Numbered from the stretch's first letter, positions 8,099 through 17,068 are shown. The stretch: DNA of 47,065 nucleotides from Candidatus Methylomirabilota bacterium (GCA_016209735.1 JACQVN010000013.1:1-47065); one strand, 5' to 3'. The notes: a model not told the origin generated them from the letters alone. Program-made: numbers and translations.

Positions 8099-8680
8099 TC
8101 ATGCGCTCGCGCAGGCCGCCTTCCTTGAGAAGGTTTGTTCCAGGCTGCGGATCTGCTGGTCGAGCAGATAGTTGGCCTGGTGGATCAAGCAGATGATCGT
8201 ATTGGCGGCGGTTTCGGGGTCCCCCTGCTCGATGTAGGTCCTATAGGTCTCATAGGTCACATAGGTCCCATGGCACCGATGGGACTCATGGGACGCATGG
8301 GACCTATGGGACTCATGGGACGCATGGGACCGTTGAGAGAGTTTCCGAATGGCCTGGGCGCGGGGATCGTTCTTGTCCCAGATTGGCAGATTGCGCACTC
8401 GCAGGAAATCACGAAAATCCGCCAGCAATTCTTCGAGACTCGCCCGGGCCACGTTCGTCAGCTTGATCTCGGTCTCCTTGGAGATGCCGGAGGCCAGACT
8501 GCCTTCGACGATGTTCTGCTTGCCGGACCGGGCTGCCTGGATCATCTGGTCGTGGGTGCGGCTGCGCGGGTTGATGAATCGGTCGCAGAAGATGACCGTG
8601 GCGTCGTAGATGATCTCGGTCTTCTGGTAGGAGAGCAGGTGCTGGTAGCCACCATGTGGGGGAATGAAGCCACCGGCCAT
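8099..8680 (-). CDS. Four-helix-bundle suffix-domain protein with tripeptide repeat insert
   Basis: The 193-residue protein resembles four-helix-bundle proteins related to the 23S rRNA intervening-sequence protein family. It has FIPPHGGYQHLLSYQKTEIIYDATVIFCDRF at the start, then DQMIQAARSGKQNIVEGS and ETEIKLTNVARASLEELLADF. The conserved C-terminal suffix is NTIICLIHQANYLLDQQIRSLE. Between helices, residues about 117-149 are eleven tripeptides of the form X-S-H then X-T-Y, encoded by a 9-bp minisatellite. I chose the ATG at 8680 because homologues start near the FIPPHGGY motif; an upstream frame to 8800 only translates more repeat DNA. Its function is unknown. Confidence 0.8.
   Translation of the reverse strand: MAGGFIPPHGGYQHLLSYQKTEIIYDATVIFCDRFINPRSRTHDQMIQAARSGKQNIVEGSLASGISKETEIKLTNVARASLEELLADFRDFLRVRNLPIWDKNDPRAQAIRKLSQRSHASHESHRSHASHESHRCHGTYVTYETYRTYIEQGDPETAANTIICLIHQANYLLDQQIRSLEQTFSRKAACASA
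8234..8332. repeat. 9-bp minisatellite, 11 units, in frame in the four-helix gene
   Basis: Plus-strand units ATGGGACNN or the variant ATAGGTCNC repeat every 9 bp for 99 bp. Because the unit is a multiple of three, the gene stays open and gains X-S-H or X-T-Y tripeptides. Confidence 0.9.
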
Positions 8681-8698
8681 TGGAGGGCCCTCCCGGGA

Positions 8699-8835
8699 AA
8701 GAGCATGGGACCAATGGGACGGATGAGACTTATGGGACGGATTAGACGGATGGGACCGGGCTGGGCCGTCCCTTCTTCTCCCATTTGTCTTATGCGTCAC
8801 ATAGGTCTCATATGTCCCATACGTCCCATCGCCCC
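8699..8835. repeat. Related minisatellite upstream of the four-helix gene
   Basis: Units like ATGGGACNN recur from about 8704 to 8757 and, after a 40-bp unique stretch, as CATAGGTCTCATATGTCCCATACGTCCC-type units near 8798-8830. They are the same repeat as the in-gene minisatellite and occupy the whole promoter-side spacer. Confidence 0.8.
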
Positions 8836-8864
8836 CACCCCACAGTTCTCTTCAAAGCCTAGAG

Positions 8865-9683
8865 TCACAACCTGCCCAGCAAAGCGCCAATGGTCTGGAT
8901 CGCCCGCCGGGCGGCAGTCGGGGAATCCGGCTGTTGCTCCATCTCCATGGTGATGAAGCCATCGTAGCCGATGAGCCGCAGGGCCTCCAGGATCTCGGGA
9001 AAGTGGAGGTGACCCGCCCCCGGATACCAGCGGTTGCTGTCGGCGAAGTGGACGTGCCAGAGGTGGGGCTGGGCGGCCATCAGGCTGGCCGGGACGGACG
9101 GGTCCTCGATGTTCATGTGGAAGGTGTCGGCCACGATGCCCAGGTTCGGGTGGCCCAATTCCTGGACGAAGGCGATCCCCTCCAGGACCGAGTTGAGGCA
9201 GTTCACCTGGAAGCGGCACTGGGGCTCCAGCAGGATGCGGACGCACCGCGTCTGGCCGTACTCGGCGGTCTCCCAGATCCCCTCCCGCATTTGCTTCCAG
9301 GCCTCGTCCGCGCCGGCGCCCTCGGGGATGTTCCCCCGGATCCGCCCGATGTGCATCTTGGCGCCCCAGCGGGCGGCCATGTCCACGTAGTCTTTGAGGC
9401 GCTGCCGGGCGGCGGCGCGGATGCCCGCGTCCGGATCGGTGAGGGAGAGCTTGTCCTCGCTGGCCGGTCCGCTGCTCATCTCCGGCATCGCCAGGCCGTG
9501 CTTCTTGAGGGTGGCCTCGATGGCCGCCTGGTCCAGCTCGCGCGGGTTGCGGGCAAAAAGCTCCACGCCGTCGTAGCCCAAAGGCTTGAGTTCGGCACAG
9601 ATTGCATCGAGCTCTCCGCGGTAGCACTGCATCTTCCTGGAGCGGCAATCCGGCAAGGCGACGGCATAGCTCAGGTTGATCAT
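8865..9683 (-). CDS. Sugar isomerase/epimerase-like TIM barrel
   Basis: The 272-residue protein belongs to the xylose-isomerase-like TIM-barrel superfamily (AP endonuclease 2 family). The probable divalent-metal ligands and catalytic acids are E in ILLEPQC, D and H in VADTFHMN, H in HVHFADSNR and E in ITMEMEQ. The layout matches ketose 3-epimerases and hydroxypyruvate-isomerase-like enzymes. The ATG at 9683 has GGAGG 6 bp upstream. It is the last gene of the long minus-strand catabolic series, 258 bp after the racemase-like gene, with repeats between them. It probably epimerises or isomerises a sugar acid or ketose imported by the TRAP or ABC system; the substrate is unknown. Confidence 0.85.
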   Translation of the reverse strand: MINLSYAVALPDCRSRKMQCYRGELDAICAELKPLGYDGVELFARNPRELDQAAIEATLKKHGLAMPEMSSGPASEDKLSLTDPDAGIRAAARQRLKDYVDMAARWGAKMHIGRIRGNIPEGAGADEAWKQMREGIWETAEYGQTRCVRILLEPQCRFQVNCLNSVLEGIAFVQELGHPNLGIVADTFHMNIEDPSVPASLMAAQPHLWHVHFADSNRWYPGAGHLHFPEILEALRLIGYDGFITMEMEQQPDSPTAARRAIQTIGALLGRL

Positions 9684-9721
9684 GCAGCCTCCATTCAAGT
9701 GCCAAGACCCGGGTCCGATTT

Positions 9722-9876
9722 CACCGCCAAGGCGCCACCGAAGAACAGGACGCCAAGAACGCCAGGTACCTTTGGCCACAAGACGCACAAGAAGCACAAG
9801 ATTCACGAATTCAAGGAGAAGCCGGAAATCGAGAATCCCTTTCCCTTGTGCCCTCTTGTGCTTCTTGTGGCTGAGA
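9722..9876. repeat. Intergenic repeats: CGCCAAG type and CACAAG-iteron inverted repeat
   Basis: The first part (9722-9766) has repeated CGCCAAG words. The second (9774-9871) is a long inverted repeat whose left arm GGCCACAAGACGCACAAGA continues with GCACAAG and whose right arm is CTTGTGCCCTCTTGTGC followed by TTCTTGTGGC. The same element, including its centre GAAGCCGGAAATCGAGAAT, occurs in opposite orientation at 11899-11998. Confidence 0.8.
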
Positions 9877-9941
9877 CAGGTCTTCGTGTTGTCTTGGCGC
9901 CCTTGGCTTCACGGCGGTTCAACTTCGGTTCCGTCGTAGGG

Positions 9942-10601
9942 TCAGCCGCCGAGGAGCGACTTCATCCGGGCGACGGCCGTGGCGGGGGCGGTCAGCACCG
10001 GGACGGACACCTTGGCTTGGACCTTCGGCCGAGCCAGGGCCATGGACACCTGCGCCAGGCAGAGCACATCCACCGCGCCAGCGATCCGCTCCGCGGCCTC
10101 GACCACCATGCGGTCGTGAGTAGCGGCATCGCCCGCATTTCCGATCGCGAAGGCCCCCTCCGCCAACGACTGGATGACCTGAATCTCCTGGCCGCGCGCC
10201 GCCGCGCCGCTCCTGAGCTGCGCCTCGGCGGCCGGCCCCGCCGGCGGGTTGGTCGCCACCACGCCGATGCGCTTCCCGGCGTCCAGGGCGGCGGCGATCA
10301 TGGCCTCGTCCGGCTTCAAGAGCGGCACCCGGACAACCTGCTTGGCCATGTCCTCGGCCTGCGGAAAGACGGAGCAGGTGAACAGGATCCCATCCGCTCC
10401 CGTCCGCGACGCGTACAGGGCCAGCCCCAAGATCCGCTCGACGATGTGGGGGGTCACCCCGCCTTCGCGGTTGTAGGCCGGAATCAGATCGTCGTCCAGC
10501 AGGTTGCTGAGCTTGGCCTCGGGCCAGCCCTCCTGGAAGGCGTGGAGAATCGGCGGGATCGCGGTACGGACCGCATGGATCAACACGATACGCTTGGACA
10601 T
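9942..10601 (-). CDS. Aspartate/glutamate racemase superfamily protein
   Basis: The 219-residue protein has the two-domain Asp/Glu racemase fold pattern. One catalytic-type cysteine lies in ILFTCSVFPQAED and a second in VDVLCLAQVSMA. In this superfamily paired cysteines act in racemases, while hydantoin racemases and maleate isomerases use the same scaffold. The ATG at 10601 follows GGAG. It sits downstream of an Ldh_2 dehydrogenase in the same direction. It may supply or remove one isomer of a hydroxy or amino acid used by this pathway. The exact reaction cannot be read from sequence. Confidence 0.8.
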   Translation of the reverse strand: MSKRIVLIHAVRTAIPPILHAFQEGWPEAKLSNLLDDDLIPAYNREGGVTPHIVERILGLALYASRTGADGILFTCSVFPQAEDMAKQVVRVPLLKPDEAMIAAALDAGKRIGVVATNPPAGPAAEAQLRSGAAARGQEIQVIQSLAEGAFAIGNAGDAATHDRMVVEAAERIAGAVDVLCLAQVSMALARPKVQAKVSVPVLTAPATAVARMKSLLGG

Positions 10602-10683
10602 GGCAGACTCCGATATCCGACAGGGACAGCGACAGCGGGAGGACGGGCTTTTCCCCTGTCGCTATCCCTGTCGCTCTCGGTCT

Positions 10684-11736
10684 CTATAATCCCGCCGGCA
10701 GGGGGATGCCGAACCGCTTGGAGGCGCTCTTCAGCTTGAGGATCGTTCCCTCCGGGAGGGGAATGCCCTGCACCACCCGCTCGGTGTAGACACGCTCTTC
10801 CGGCTCGCCGGGCACCATGACCTCGGTGAAGCCCTCGGCGGGCGGCAGGGCCTTGATGCCGTCCACGATGCCATCGGCATTGGCCTTGTACTGTTCCAGA
10901 TCCGTGAAGGTCGCGATGTCCACCGCGGCCACCACGCTGTTCTGCCGGTGCACCTTGGCGTTGGGCTTCCCTTGGTAGACCGGGGTGAGCAAGGGATTTC
11001 CCACGAAGAGGCTCGTGAGACACTCGAAGAGCATGGCCAGGCCTGAGCCCTTGCCGCCGCCGGCCGGGAGCAGCATCTCCGCCAGATTGGGGTCGGTGGT
11101 GGGCTTGCCATCCTTGTCCAGCGCCCAGCCGAGCGGGATGGGGATGCCCTTGTCCTTGGCCACGTCGAGCTTGCCGCCAGCCGCCACGCTGGTGGCCATG
11201 TCGAGCATGAGCGGCCGGTGTCGCTGGCCGGGGACGCAGATGGCGATGGGGCTGTTGTGCAGGCCGACGGCCCGCGCGCCGTACGGGGCCATGTTGGGCG
11301 GGTTGCACACGATGGCGATGCCCGCCATGCCCTCCTTGGCCGCCATCAGCGCATAGTAGCCCATGGCGCCCTGGTGCAGGGTATTCCGGATGACGGCCCA
11401 GCCGATGCCGACCTTCCGCGCCTTCTCGATCACTTTCCGGACCGCGGGGATCGTTACGACCGGCCCCGGCGAGTAATCGGCGTCGATCAGGAGGACGGCG
11501 GGCGTCTCCTTCTCGATCCGGATGTTCGGGCGAGGCTTCATGTGCCCCTTGTCCAGCAGCTCCAGGTACCAGGAGATGCGCTGGACCCCATGAGAGTCCA
11601 CGCCCCGCAGATTCGCCCACACCAGGACATCCGCCTGGTGCTCGGCCCCCTCGGGGGTGAATCCCGCCTTTTCGAACACCGCCTGCGTGAACCGCTTCAG
11701 ATCGTCTGCCTGCACTCGCGCGTTCTGGTCCGCCAT
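10684..11736 (-). CDS. Ldh_2 family NAD(P)-dependent 2-hydroxyacid dehydrogenase
   Basis: The 350-residue protein belongs to the malate/L-sulfolactate/ureidoglycolate dehydrogenase family (Ldh_2), which oxidises L-2-hydroxyacids and is unrelated to classical lactate dehydrogenase. The catalytic His lies in LRGVDSHGVQR, and the cofactor region contains LMLDMATSVAAGGKL and PAGGGKGSGLAM. The usual SNHxG motif reads TLHQGAMGYY here. I chose the ATG at 11736 with AGGACGG upstream; the frame runs to 11877 but only through repeat DNA. A second, diverged member of this family is at 35912-36988. It probably oxidises a hydroxyacid made by the neighbouring isomerases. Confidence 0.9.
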   Translation of the reverse strand: MADQNARVQADDLKRFTQAVFEKAGFTPEGAEHQADVLVWANLRGVDSHGVQRISWYLELLDKGHMKPRPNIRIEKETPAVLLIDADYSPGPVVTIPAVRKVIEKARKVGIGWAVIRNTLHQGAMGYYALMAAKEGMAGIAIVCNPPNMAPYGARAVGLHNSPIAICVPGQRHRPLMLDMATSVAAGGKLDVAKDKGIPIPLGWALDKDGKPTTDPNLAEMLLPAGGGKGSGLAMLFECLTSLFVGNPLLTPVYQGKPNAKVHRQNSVVAAVDIATFTDLEQYKANADGIVDGIKALPPAEGFTEVMVPGEPEERVYTERVVQGIPLPEGTILKLKSASKRFGIPLPAGL

Positions 11737-12037
11737 GTTTCCGTCCTTTCTCCGTGTCAGGTCTCGCTCCAGCACTGTTCCCTTTACCGCACGACGAGAT
11801 GCCACCGGTGGAGCAAATCCCCCCAACCCCCCTTTGTCAAAGGGGGGCGGAAGGGGGATTTCGCCCAAGCGGGGCAAGGAGAATCACGAAGATCCGTCTC
11901 AGCCACAAAGAGTACAGGACGGCACAGGAGAGAGAATTCTCGATTTCCGGCTTCCCCGTGAATCCGCGAATCCTGTGCTTCTTGTGCGTCTTGTGGCCAA
12001 AGGTTCTTGGCATCTCCGTTCCCCTTGGCGCCCCACT
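11737..12037. repeat. 301-bp spacer filled by two dispersed repeats
   Basis: At 11815-11866 a hairpin pairs ATCCCCCCAACCCCCCTTTG with CAAAGGGGGGCGGAAGGGGGAT; a relative occurs at 34521-34576. At 11899-11998 lies the inverted-orientation copy of the CACAAG-iteron repeat of 9774-9876. There is no gene. Confidence 0.8.
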
Positions 12038-12994
12038 CTACAACAACGAATACAGATAGGGAATCGTCTTGGCCGGGTTCCTCTCGGCCAGGAGCGCCTC
12101 CATTCTCCCCGCGTCGATGCGGTCGGTGATGGTCTCGAGCTTTCGGGTGAGCTGGAAGGCGGCGGTGAAGTTCTCGATGGTGTTGATCTCCTTGGGGTAG
12201 ACGTCGAAGGCGTACCAATCGTCGGTATACCCGAGCTTCTTCAGGGTGTAGAGGAGCTCCACCGCCTCCCACACATGGTAGGCGCCGGGCAGCATGTCCC
12301 AGTCCCAGCGGCCATCGTTGTCGTTCAGATGGACGTAGAAGAGGCGCCGGGCCCTGGCCAGCAGGGCGGCGGACTGGGCGGGCCGCTCCTCGGCATAGAC
12401 CGCGTGGCCGAGGTCGAGCGTGGCCCCCAGATTGGGGGCGCCGACCATTAGGCAGAAGGCCGCCGTCTCCCCCGCCGTGCCGAAGATGCAGCGGGCGATG
12501 GGATCGCTCTTCTTGTACTCGATGCAGATCCGGATGCCGGGGTTGTGGGCGCACACCTTGGCAAAGCCCTCGGCGGCGCAGTCGTAGGCCTTCACGTAGT
12601 CCACCTCGAACACCGTGTCCGCCCCGTCGTTGAGCGGGCAGGTGGTGATCCGGTTCACCCCCAGCTCCGCGGCGAAGTCCATGGCCCGCTGGAAGTCCTC
12701 GACCACCTCCTGGCGCTCGCTGGCCTTCTCGGCGATGAAAGATCCCCGCCACCACTTGCCGGTCCGCCGCGACCGGAAGTTGACGGCGGCCAGCGCCAGG
12801 CCGTATTGCTTGAGCAGGCCCTTCAGCTCGTCGGGTTTCTCGAAATCTGCCGGGTAACACAGTTCGAGGCCGTCGCAGCCCTGGATGGCCTGGGCCATCA
12901 TGAACTTCTCCGATAGGCTGCGATTCCCCTGGTACACCATGTAGCGGTTGCGGGTCTCGCCCAGGAAGGAGCTGATCACGGCCAGCTTGTTCAT
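12038..12994 (-). CDS. Sugar isomerase/epimerase-like TIM barrel (second)
   Basis: The 318-residue xylose-isomerase-like TIM barrel carries candidate metal ligands E in CIEYKKSDP, D and H in ATLDLGHAVYAEE, and H and D in YVHLNDNDGRWDWD, then D in YAFDVYP. It differs strongly from the TIM barrel at 8865-9683, so the two probably act on different intermediates. The ATG at 12994 follows GAGGA. It lies just downstream of the TRAP permease gene (38-bp gap) and probably belongs to the same transcript, which suggests that it acts on the TRAP substrate. Confidence 0.85.
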   Translation of the reverse strand: MNKLAVISSFLGETRNRYMVYQGNRSLSEKFMMAQAIQGCDGLELCYPADFEKPDELKGLLKQYGLALAAVNFRSRRTGKWWRGSFIAEKASERQEVVEDFQRAMDFAAELGVNRITTCPLNDGADTVFEVDYVKAYDCAAEGFAKVCAHNPGIRICIEYKKSDPIARCIFGTAGETAAFCLMVGAPNLGATLDLGHAVYAEERPAQSAALLARARRLFYVHLNDNDGRWDWDMLPGAYHVWEAVELLYTLKKLGYTDDWYAFDVYPKEINTIENFTAAFQLTRKLETITDRIDAGRMEALLAERNPAKTIPYLYSLL

Positions 12995-13032
12995 GGGATG
13001 TCCTCTCTTTGGCCTGTCGCCGGTGCACTATA

Positions 13033-14310
13033 TCACTTCAGGGCGTGTGGGAGCCAGAGGCTGAAGGATGGCACGTAGGTAATGAGAAGCAAGACAACGA
13101 TGTTGATGACGATGAAGGGGAGCAGGGCCACGGAGGTCTTCTCCACGCTCACCTTAGCCAGCTTCGCCGCGATGAACAGGGTGTTGCCCACGGGGGGGCT
13201 GCAGATGCTGATGGCGAGGTTACAGACCACGATCATCCCGAAGTGGAGGGGGTCTACCCCCACGGCCTTCACCACGGGGAGCAGGATCGGCGTGGTGAGG
13301 AGCAGGGCAGGCGCCAGGGGCATCGGCCCCCCCAGGATCAGGAGGAAGATGTTGACCAGCATCAGGATCGCGATCTTCCCCCCGGCGATGGAGACGATCC
13401 ATTGAGAAAAGACCGTGGAGAAGTTCTCCACGGTGAGGGCCCAGGCCAGGGCGTCCCCCGCCCCGATGATGAGCATCATGACTGCCGTCATCTCTCCCGT
13501 CTTCCGGAGGAGGCCGGGAAGCATGGCCCAGGTCAGATCTTTGTAGATGTACCGCCCGACGAGGATGGCATAGGCCACGGCGATGACCGCCGCCTCGGTC
13601 GGGGTGACGATCCCGGTGAAGATGGCTCCCAGGATGAACACCGGGGCGAGGAGGGCCGGGAGGCACTCCACGAACGACCGCACAAGCTCGGCCGTCGGGA
13701 GGCGGGCCTCGGTCGGGTAGCCGCGCCGCCAGGCGATCCAGAAGGCGCACAGCATCAGCGAGATGCCCACCAGGATGCCGGGGACGATGCCGGCCATGAA
13801 CAGGTCGCCGAGGGAAACCCCCGACACGAAGGAGTACAGGACCATGGGGATGCTGGGCGGGATGATGACCCCGATGGTGCCAGCCGAGGCGATAACGGCG
13901 GCGGCATACGCCCTGTCGTAGCCCTTCCTGACCATGGAGGGGATCATGACTCCGCCCACGGCCGCGGCGTCGGCAGCGGCCGAGCCCGACACGCCGCCGA
14001 AGATCATGGAGGCCACCACGCTGATGAGGGCGAGCCCCCCGGGGACCCAGCCGACGAAGGCGAAGGCGAACTGGGTAATGCGCTTGCCGATCCCCCCCGC
14101 ACTCATGATCTCGCCCGCCAGGACGAAGAAGGGGAGGGCGAGAAGCGTGAACGACTCGCTGGTGCCGACGATGGATTGAAAGATGACCGCCGGGGTGTAC
14201 TTGCCTGTCCCCAAATAGAAGAGGAGCGGCGTGAGGCCAATGGCGAAGGCCAGGGGGATGGCGGTGCAGGAGAGGCCGAGGAAGAGGCCCCAGATGACGA
14301 CGAAGTTCAT
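13033..14310 (-). CDS. dctM: TRAP transporter large membrane subunit (DctM family)
   Basis: The 425-residue integral membrane protein is the ion-coupled transport subunit of a TRAP importer, driven by a Na+ or H+ gradient. About twelve hydrophobic segments are visible, with the family signatures LPFFVLAGEIMSAGGIG, GGVSGSAAADAAAVGGVMIPSM and IGVIIPPSIPMVLY. Length and N-terminus are standard. It is 3 bp downstream of dctQ. The binding protein gene dctP lies further upstream, separated by an SDR and a hydrolase-like gene. The substrate is not identifiable, but C4-dicarboxylates, sugar acids and other carboxylates are typical. Confidence 0.96.
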   Translation of the reverse strand: MNFVVIWGLFLGLSCTAIPLAFAIGLTPLLFYLGTGKYTPAVIFQSIVGTSESFTLLALPFFVLAGEIMSAGGIGKRITQFAFAFVGWVPGGLALISVVASMIFGGVSGSAAADAAAVGGVMIPSMVRKGYDRAYAAAVIASAGTIGVIIPPSIPMVLYSFVSGVSLGDLFMAGIVPGILVGISLMLCAFWIAWRRGYPTEARLPTAELVRSFVECLPALLAPVFILGAIFTGIVTPTEAAVIAVAYAILVGRYIYKDLTWAMLPGLLRKTGEMTAVMMLIIGAGDALAWALTVENFSTVFSQWIVSIAGGKIAILMLVNIFLLILGGPMPLAPALLLTTPILLPVVKAVGVDPLHFGMIVVCNLAISICSPPVGNTLFIAAKLAKVSVEKTSVALLPFIVINIVVLLLITYVPSFSLWLPHALK

Positions 14311-14313
14311 GGG

Positions 14314-14850
14314 CTAGTCCTCCTCGGTCTCGGCCGTCGCCGTCCATCCCCCGGCGCGCTGCCAGAGCCACCAGGCTTGGCGGCCCACATAGGCGGCCAT
14401 CAAAAGGCCCGCCGTCGGCAGGCTCAGGTAGGAGAGCCCCACCGGGATCCGCAGGACCGCCGACTTGTCGTCGAAGGTGGCTGCGGTGAGGTGCGCCCCC
14501 TCGACGACGGTCGCCCCCAGGAAGAAGAGGATGCCGGCGTTGACGTAAAGCCCCACCCGGCGCTGGCCGACCGGCCCGAACCACTTGGGGAAGAATCCCA
14601 TGGCCATGTGAGTGCGGCGCCGGCAGGCGGCGACCGACCCCAGCAGGGTCAGCCAGACGAAGCCAAGACCCGCCAGCTCGTCGGACCACGCCAGGGAGTA
14701 ATTGAAGAAGTACCGGGACAGGACGCCGGATCCCACCAGGAAGACGAGGGCCGCCACCAGGCCGCCAACGATCCAGTCCACGATCGGACCGATCACCCGG
14801 TCGAGGAGACCATCCACCAGACTTGTGCGCGTATCCGAAAGGTCGCGCAT
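14314..14850 (-). CDS. dctQ: TRAP transporter small membrane subunit (DctQ family)
   Basis: The 178-residue membrane protein has four hydrophobic segments, with the DctQ pattern YFFNYSLAWSDELAGLGFVWLTLLGSVAACRRRTHMAMGF. It pairs with DctM in the membrane. I chose the ATG at 14850, with GGAG 8 bp upstream; the frame extends to 14907 but that would overlap the SDR gene and add non-homologous residues. It starts 16 bp after the SDR stop and ends 3 bp before dctM. Confidence 0.93.
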   Translation of the reverse strand: MRDLSDTRTSLVDGLLDRVIGPIVDWIVGGLVAALVFLVGSGVLSRYFFNYSLAWSDELAGLGFVWLTLLGSVAACRRRTHMAMGFFPKWFGPVGQRRVGLYVNAGILFFLGATVVEGAHLTAATFDDKSAVLRIPVGLSYLSLPTAGLLMAAYVGRQAWWLWQRAGGWTATAETEED

Positions 14851-14866
14851 CTCGTTGCTCCAGCGT

Positions 14867-15631
14867 TCACCGGGCGGTCCGTCCGCCGTCGACGACAATG
14901 ACTGCACCGGTGATATAGCTAGCTGCCGTCGATGCCAGGAAGGCGATGACCGGCGCCACCTCGTCGAAGCGGCCCAGGCGTCCCAGCGGGATGCGGGAAA
15001 CCACCCGCTCGGCCCGGGCGGCCAGATCGAGCTGCTCTGCGTCGGGCGGTGCCTCCAGGGCGCCGGGGCAGACGACGTTCACGCGGATCCCGTGCGCCGC
15101 ATACTGGACCGCGAGTGCTCTCCCAAAGGCGATGAGCCCCCCTTTGCTCGCGGTGTAGGCGGGGTTCTGCGGGGCGCCTCCCACCAGTCCGGTCACCGAG
15201 CTCACGACCACGATGTTCCCGCCGCCTTGGGCGAGCATCTGGCGGACTGCCGCTCGGCACATCAGGAATCCCCCGCGCAGATTGACGGCCTGCGTCTCCT
15301 CCCAGGCCTCGAGAGTTTGCTCGTGGATGGGCCGATCCGATCGATGGAGCTGCACGGCGGCGTTCGACACCAGAATATCCAATTGTCCGAAGGCGGCTAC
15401 GGTGGCGGCTACCGCCTGCTCGGCATCGGCCTCCTGTGACACGTCTCCCTGGAGGGCCAGGGCTTTGCCGCCGCCCGCCTCGACCAGCCGAGCCGTCTCT
15501 TCCACGGTGCGACCCGTCCGACCCATCAGGGCAACAGCGGCTCCCTCCGCGCCGAAGAGACAGGCCGTCGCTCGCCCGATGCCGCTTCCGGCGCCGGTGA
15601 TCAGGGCCGTTTTCCCTTTCAACCGCTCCAC
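14867..15631 (-). CDS. Short-chain dehydrogenase/reductase
   Basis: The 254-residue classical SDR oxidoreductase has the NAD(P) motif TGAGSGIG (residues 12-19), NAG-equivalent LVSNAAV, the active-site pair in AYTASKGG (Tyr and Lys) and the C-terminal TGAVIVVDGG. It starts with GTG at 15631 behind GGAGG. It lies between the hydrolase-like gene and dctQ in what looks like one operon. It probably oxidises a hydroxyl of the imported or hydrolysed substrate. Substrate specificity cannot be read. Confidence 0.93.
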   Translation of the reverse strand: MERLKGKTALITGAGSGIGRATACLFGAEGAAVALMGRTGRTVEETARLVEAGGGKALALQGDVSQEADAEQAVAATVAAFGQLDILVSNAAVQLHRSDRPIHEQTLEAWEETQAVNLRGGFLMCRAAVRQMLAQGGGNIVVVSSVTGLVGGAPQNPAYTASKGGLIAFGRALAVQYAAHGIRVNVVCPGALEAPPDAEQLDLAARAERVVSRIPLGRLGRFDEVAPVIAFLASTAASYITGAVIVVDGGRTAR

Positions 15632-15670
15632 CCCTTGGGGCCTCCTCGTCGCAGCGCATCGCGAGCGATG

Positions 15671-17044
15671 TCAGGGTCGCCACTCCTCCCGCAGGATCTG
15701 GAGTTTGGGTTCGGAAAGATAGCCGTACATCTGGATCCACATCCCGTCCACCGCCGCCTCGCGCAGCATGCGGACCTTCTCCCGCCACATCGCCTCCGGC
15801 ATATGACAGTGGGCGAAGGGTTGCACGGCGCAGCGGCCCCCGACGGCGCGCAGGACGGCCTCCACGCGACAGCGGTAGGCGGGGACACCGACCGGGTGCG
15901 GCTCGTCTTCCGCCGGGATGGCATAGAGATCGAAGCGTCGAGTCGGGAAGTTGTCCGGCAAATCCAGCCAGGCCGTGAGCGCATCCAGGATGGCCGCCTC
16001 CGACAAGGCGGGGTTCCAGCGCTGGAGCACTTCACCGTACCAGCGCGGGATGGCGCAGTAGTCGAAGGCGAAGAGCTTCGGGGTGGCAGCAGCGCACACC
16101 CCGGCCAGCGCGTCGTAATCCATCCCGCTCCAGAGATTCCAGGGCGGCGGCCAGCCCCGGCCCATGAGCTGCACATCGGTGCGGTCCGCCGCATCGAGGG
16201 CGCGGCGAACATCGCGGTAGAATGTCGTCACCGCCTCGGCCTTGAACCGGAGGAACTCCGCCCACCCCGGCGCCTCGTCGATGAGCCGCGAGAGCGCGGT
16301 CGCCGCCGGCCGAAGGTCCTCGTCGCGGAGTCGGTGCAGCCGCTCCCACACGGCGCGCACCTGGGCCGCCAGCAGGTCCCAGTCGAGACCCCGGGAGCGT
16401 GCCAAGGTCGCACTGTGGGATCCGAGACAGGTGAAGAGATCCTGGAAGGCGTAGGCGCCATACTCCGCCCAGTCCAGGAAGAGACCATCCAACTCTGGAA
16501 AGGCCCGGACCGTATCCCGAACGAGTGCCACGCCGTATTCTCGGATCGCCGGGCTGCACGGGCTACCGATCATGGCGACCTGGCGCGGCTTGGGGACCGC
16601 GCCGTCCGGGTACACCGGCTGGTCCGCCGGACGCACGCCCGGGGGGATGAAGGGCTTGATCTGCGCGTAGACCCTCATCCCGCGGCGCCGCGCCTCGGCG
16701 ATCATCCGCCGCGGGACCGAGCGGTCCACCTCGGCCGGCACGGCGACGCGCCGGGGCGAATACCCGCTGGCCGAGAAAAGCGCCAGATCCGGGTCCTCCG
16801 CCGGGAAGGTCTCCACGACGACGGAATCCTGTCCCCAGACAGGACGGGCGTACACACGGCGGTGCCCGTCTACATGGAGCGGCGGCATGCGCACGCCCGT
16901 CCCCGGAGCAGCCGGACGGCTCGCGATCAAGGTGAGGGCCACGGCCGTCGTGCCCACCGATTCCAGCACGTCGAACATCGCCTCCACACCCTCGCTCTGG
17001 GCGTGAAGCGGTTCCAGGAAGATACCCAGGAGTCGTCCGGCCAT
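15671..17044 (-). CDS. Uncharacterised TIM-barrel, glycosidase-like protein
   Basis: I do not recognise a named family for this 457-residue protein. It has no signal peptide or membrane segment. Patterns VYAQIKPFIPP, FPELDGLFLDWAEYGAY, VQLMGRGWPPPWNLW and GMWIQMYGYLS resemble strands of (beta/alpha)8 glycoside-hydrolase-like domains, with candidate acids in LFLDWAEYG and FAFDYCAIPRW. It lies between dctP and the SDR gene within the TRAP operon (24-bp gap from dctP). A cytoplasmic enzyme acting on the imported compound is the simplest idea. The ATG at 17044 follows GAGGG. The hydrolase role is inference from pattern and context. Confidence 0.6.
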   Translation of the reverse strand: MAGRLLGIFLEPLHAQSEGVEAMFDVLESVGTTAVALTLIASRPAAPGTGVRMPPLHVDGHRRVYARPVWGQDSVVVETFPAEDPDLALFSASGYSPRRVAVPAEVDRSVPRRMIAEARRRGMRVYAQIKPFIPPGVRPADQPVYPDGAVPKPRQVAMIGSPCSPAIREYGVALVRDTVRAFPELDGLFLDWAEYGAYAFQDLFTCLGSHSATLARSRGLDWDLLAAQVRAVWERLHRLRDEDLRPAATALSRLIDEAPGWAEFLRFKAEAVTTFYRDVRRALDAADRTDVQLMGRGWPPPWNLWSGMDYDALAGVCAAATPKLFAFDYCAIPRWYGEVLQRWNPALSEAAILDALTAWLDLPDNFPTRRFDLYAIPAEDEPHPVGVPAYRCRVEAVLRAVGGRCAVQPFAHCHMPEAMWREKVRMLREAAVDGMWIQMYGYLSEPKLQILREEWRP

Positions 17045-17068
17045 GTTGCCCTCTATCTTCCGTGCGGG

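Noticed and set aside
13009-14901. Plus-strand open frame of 630 codons opposite the TRAP permease genes
   Set aside because: Its Gly/Asp/His/Arg-rich composition is typical of antisense of high-G+C membrane-protein genes.
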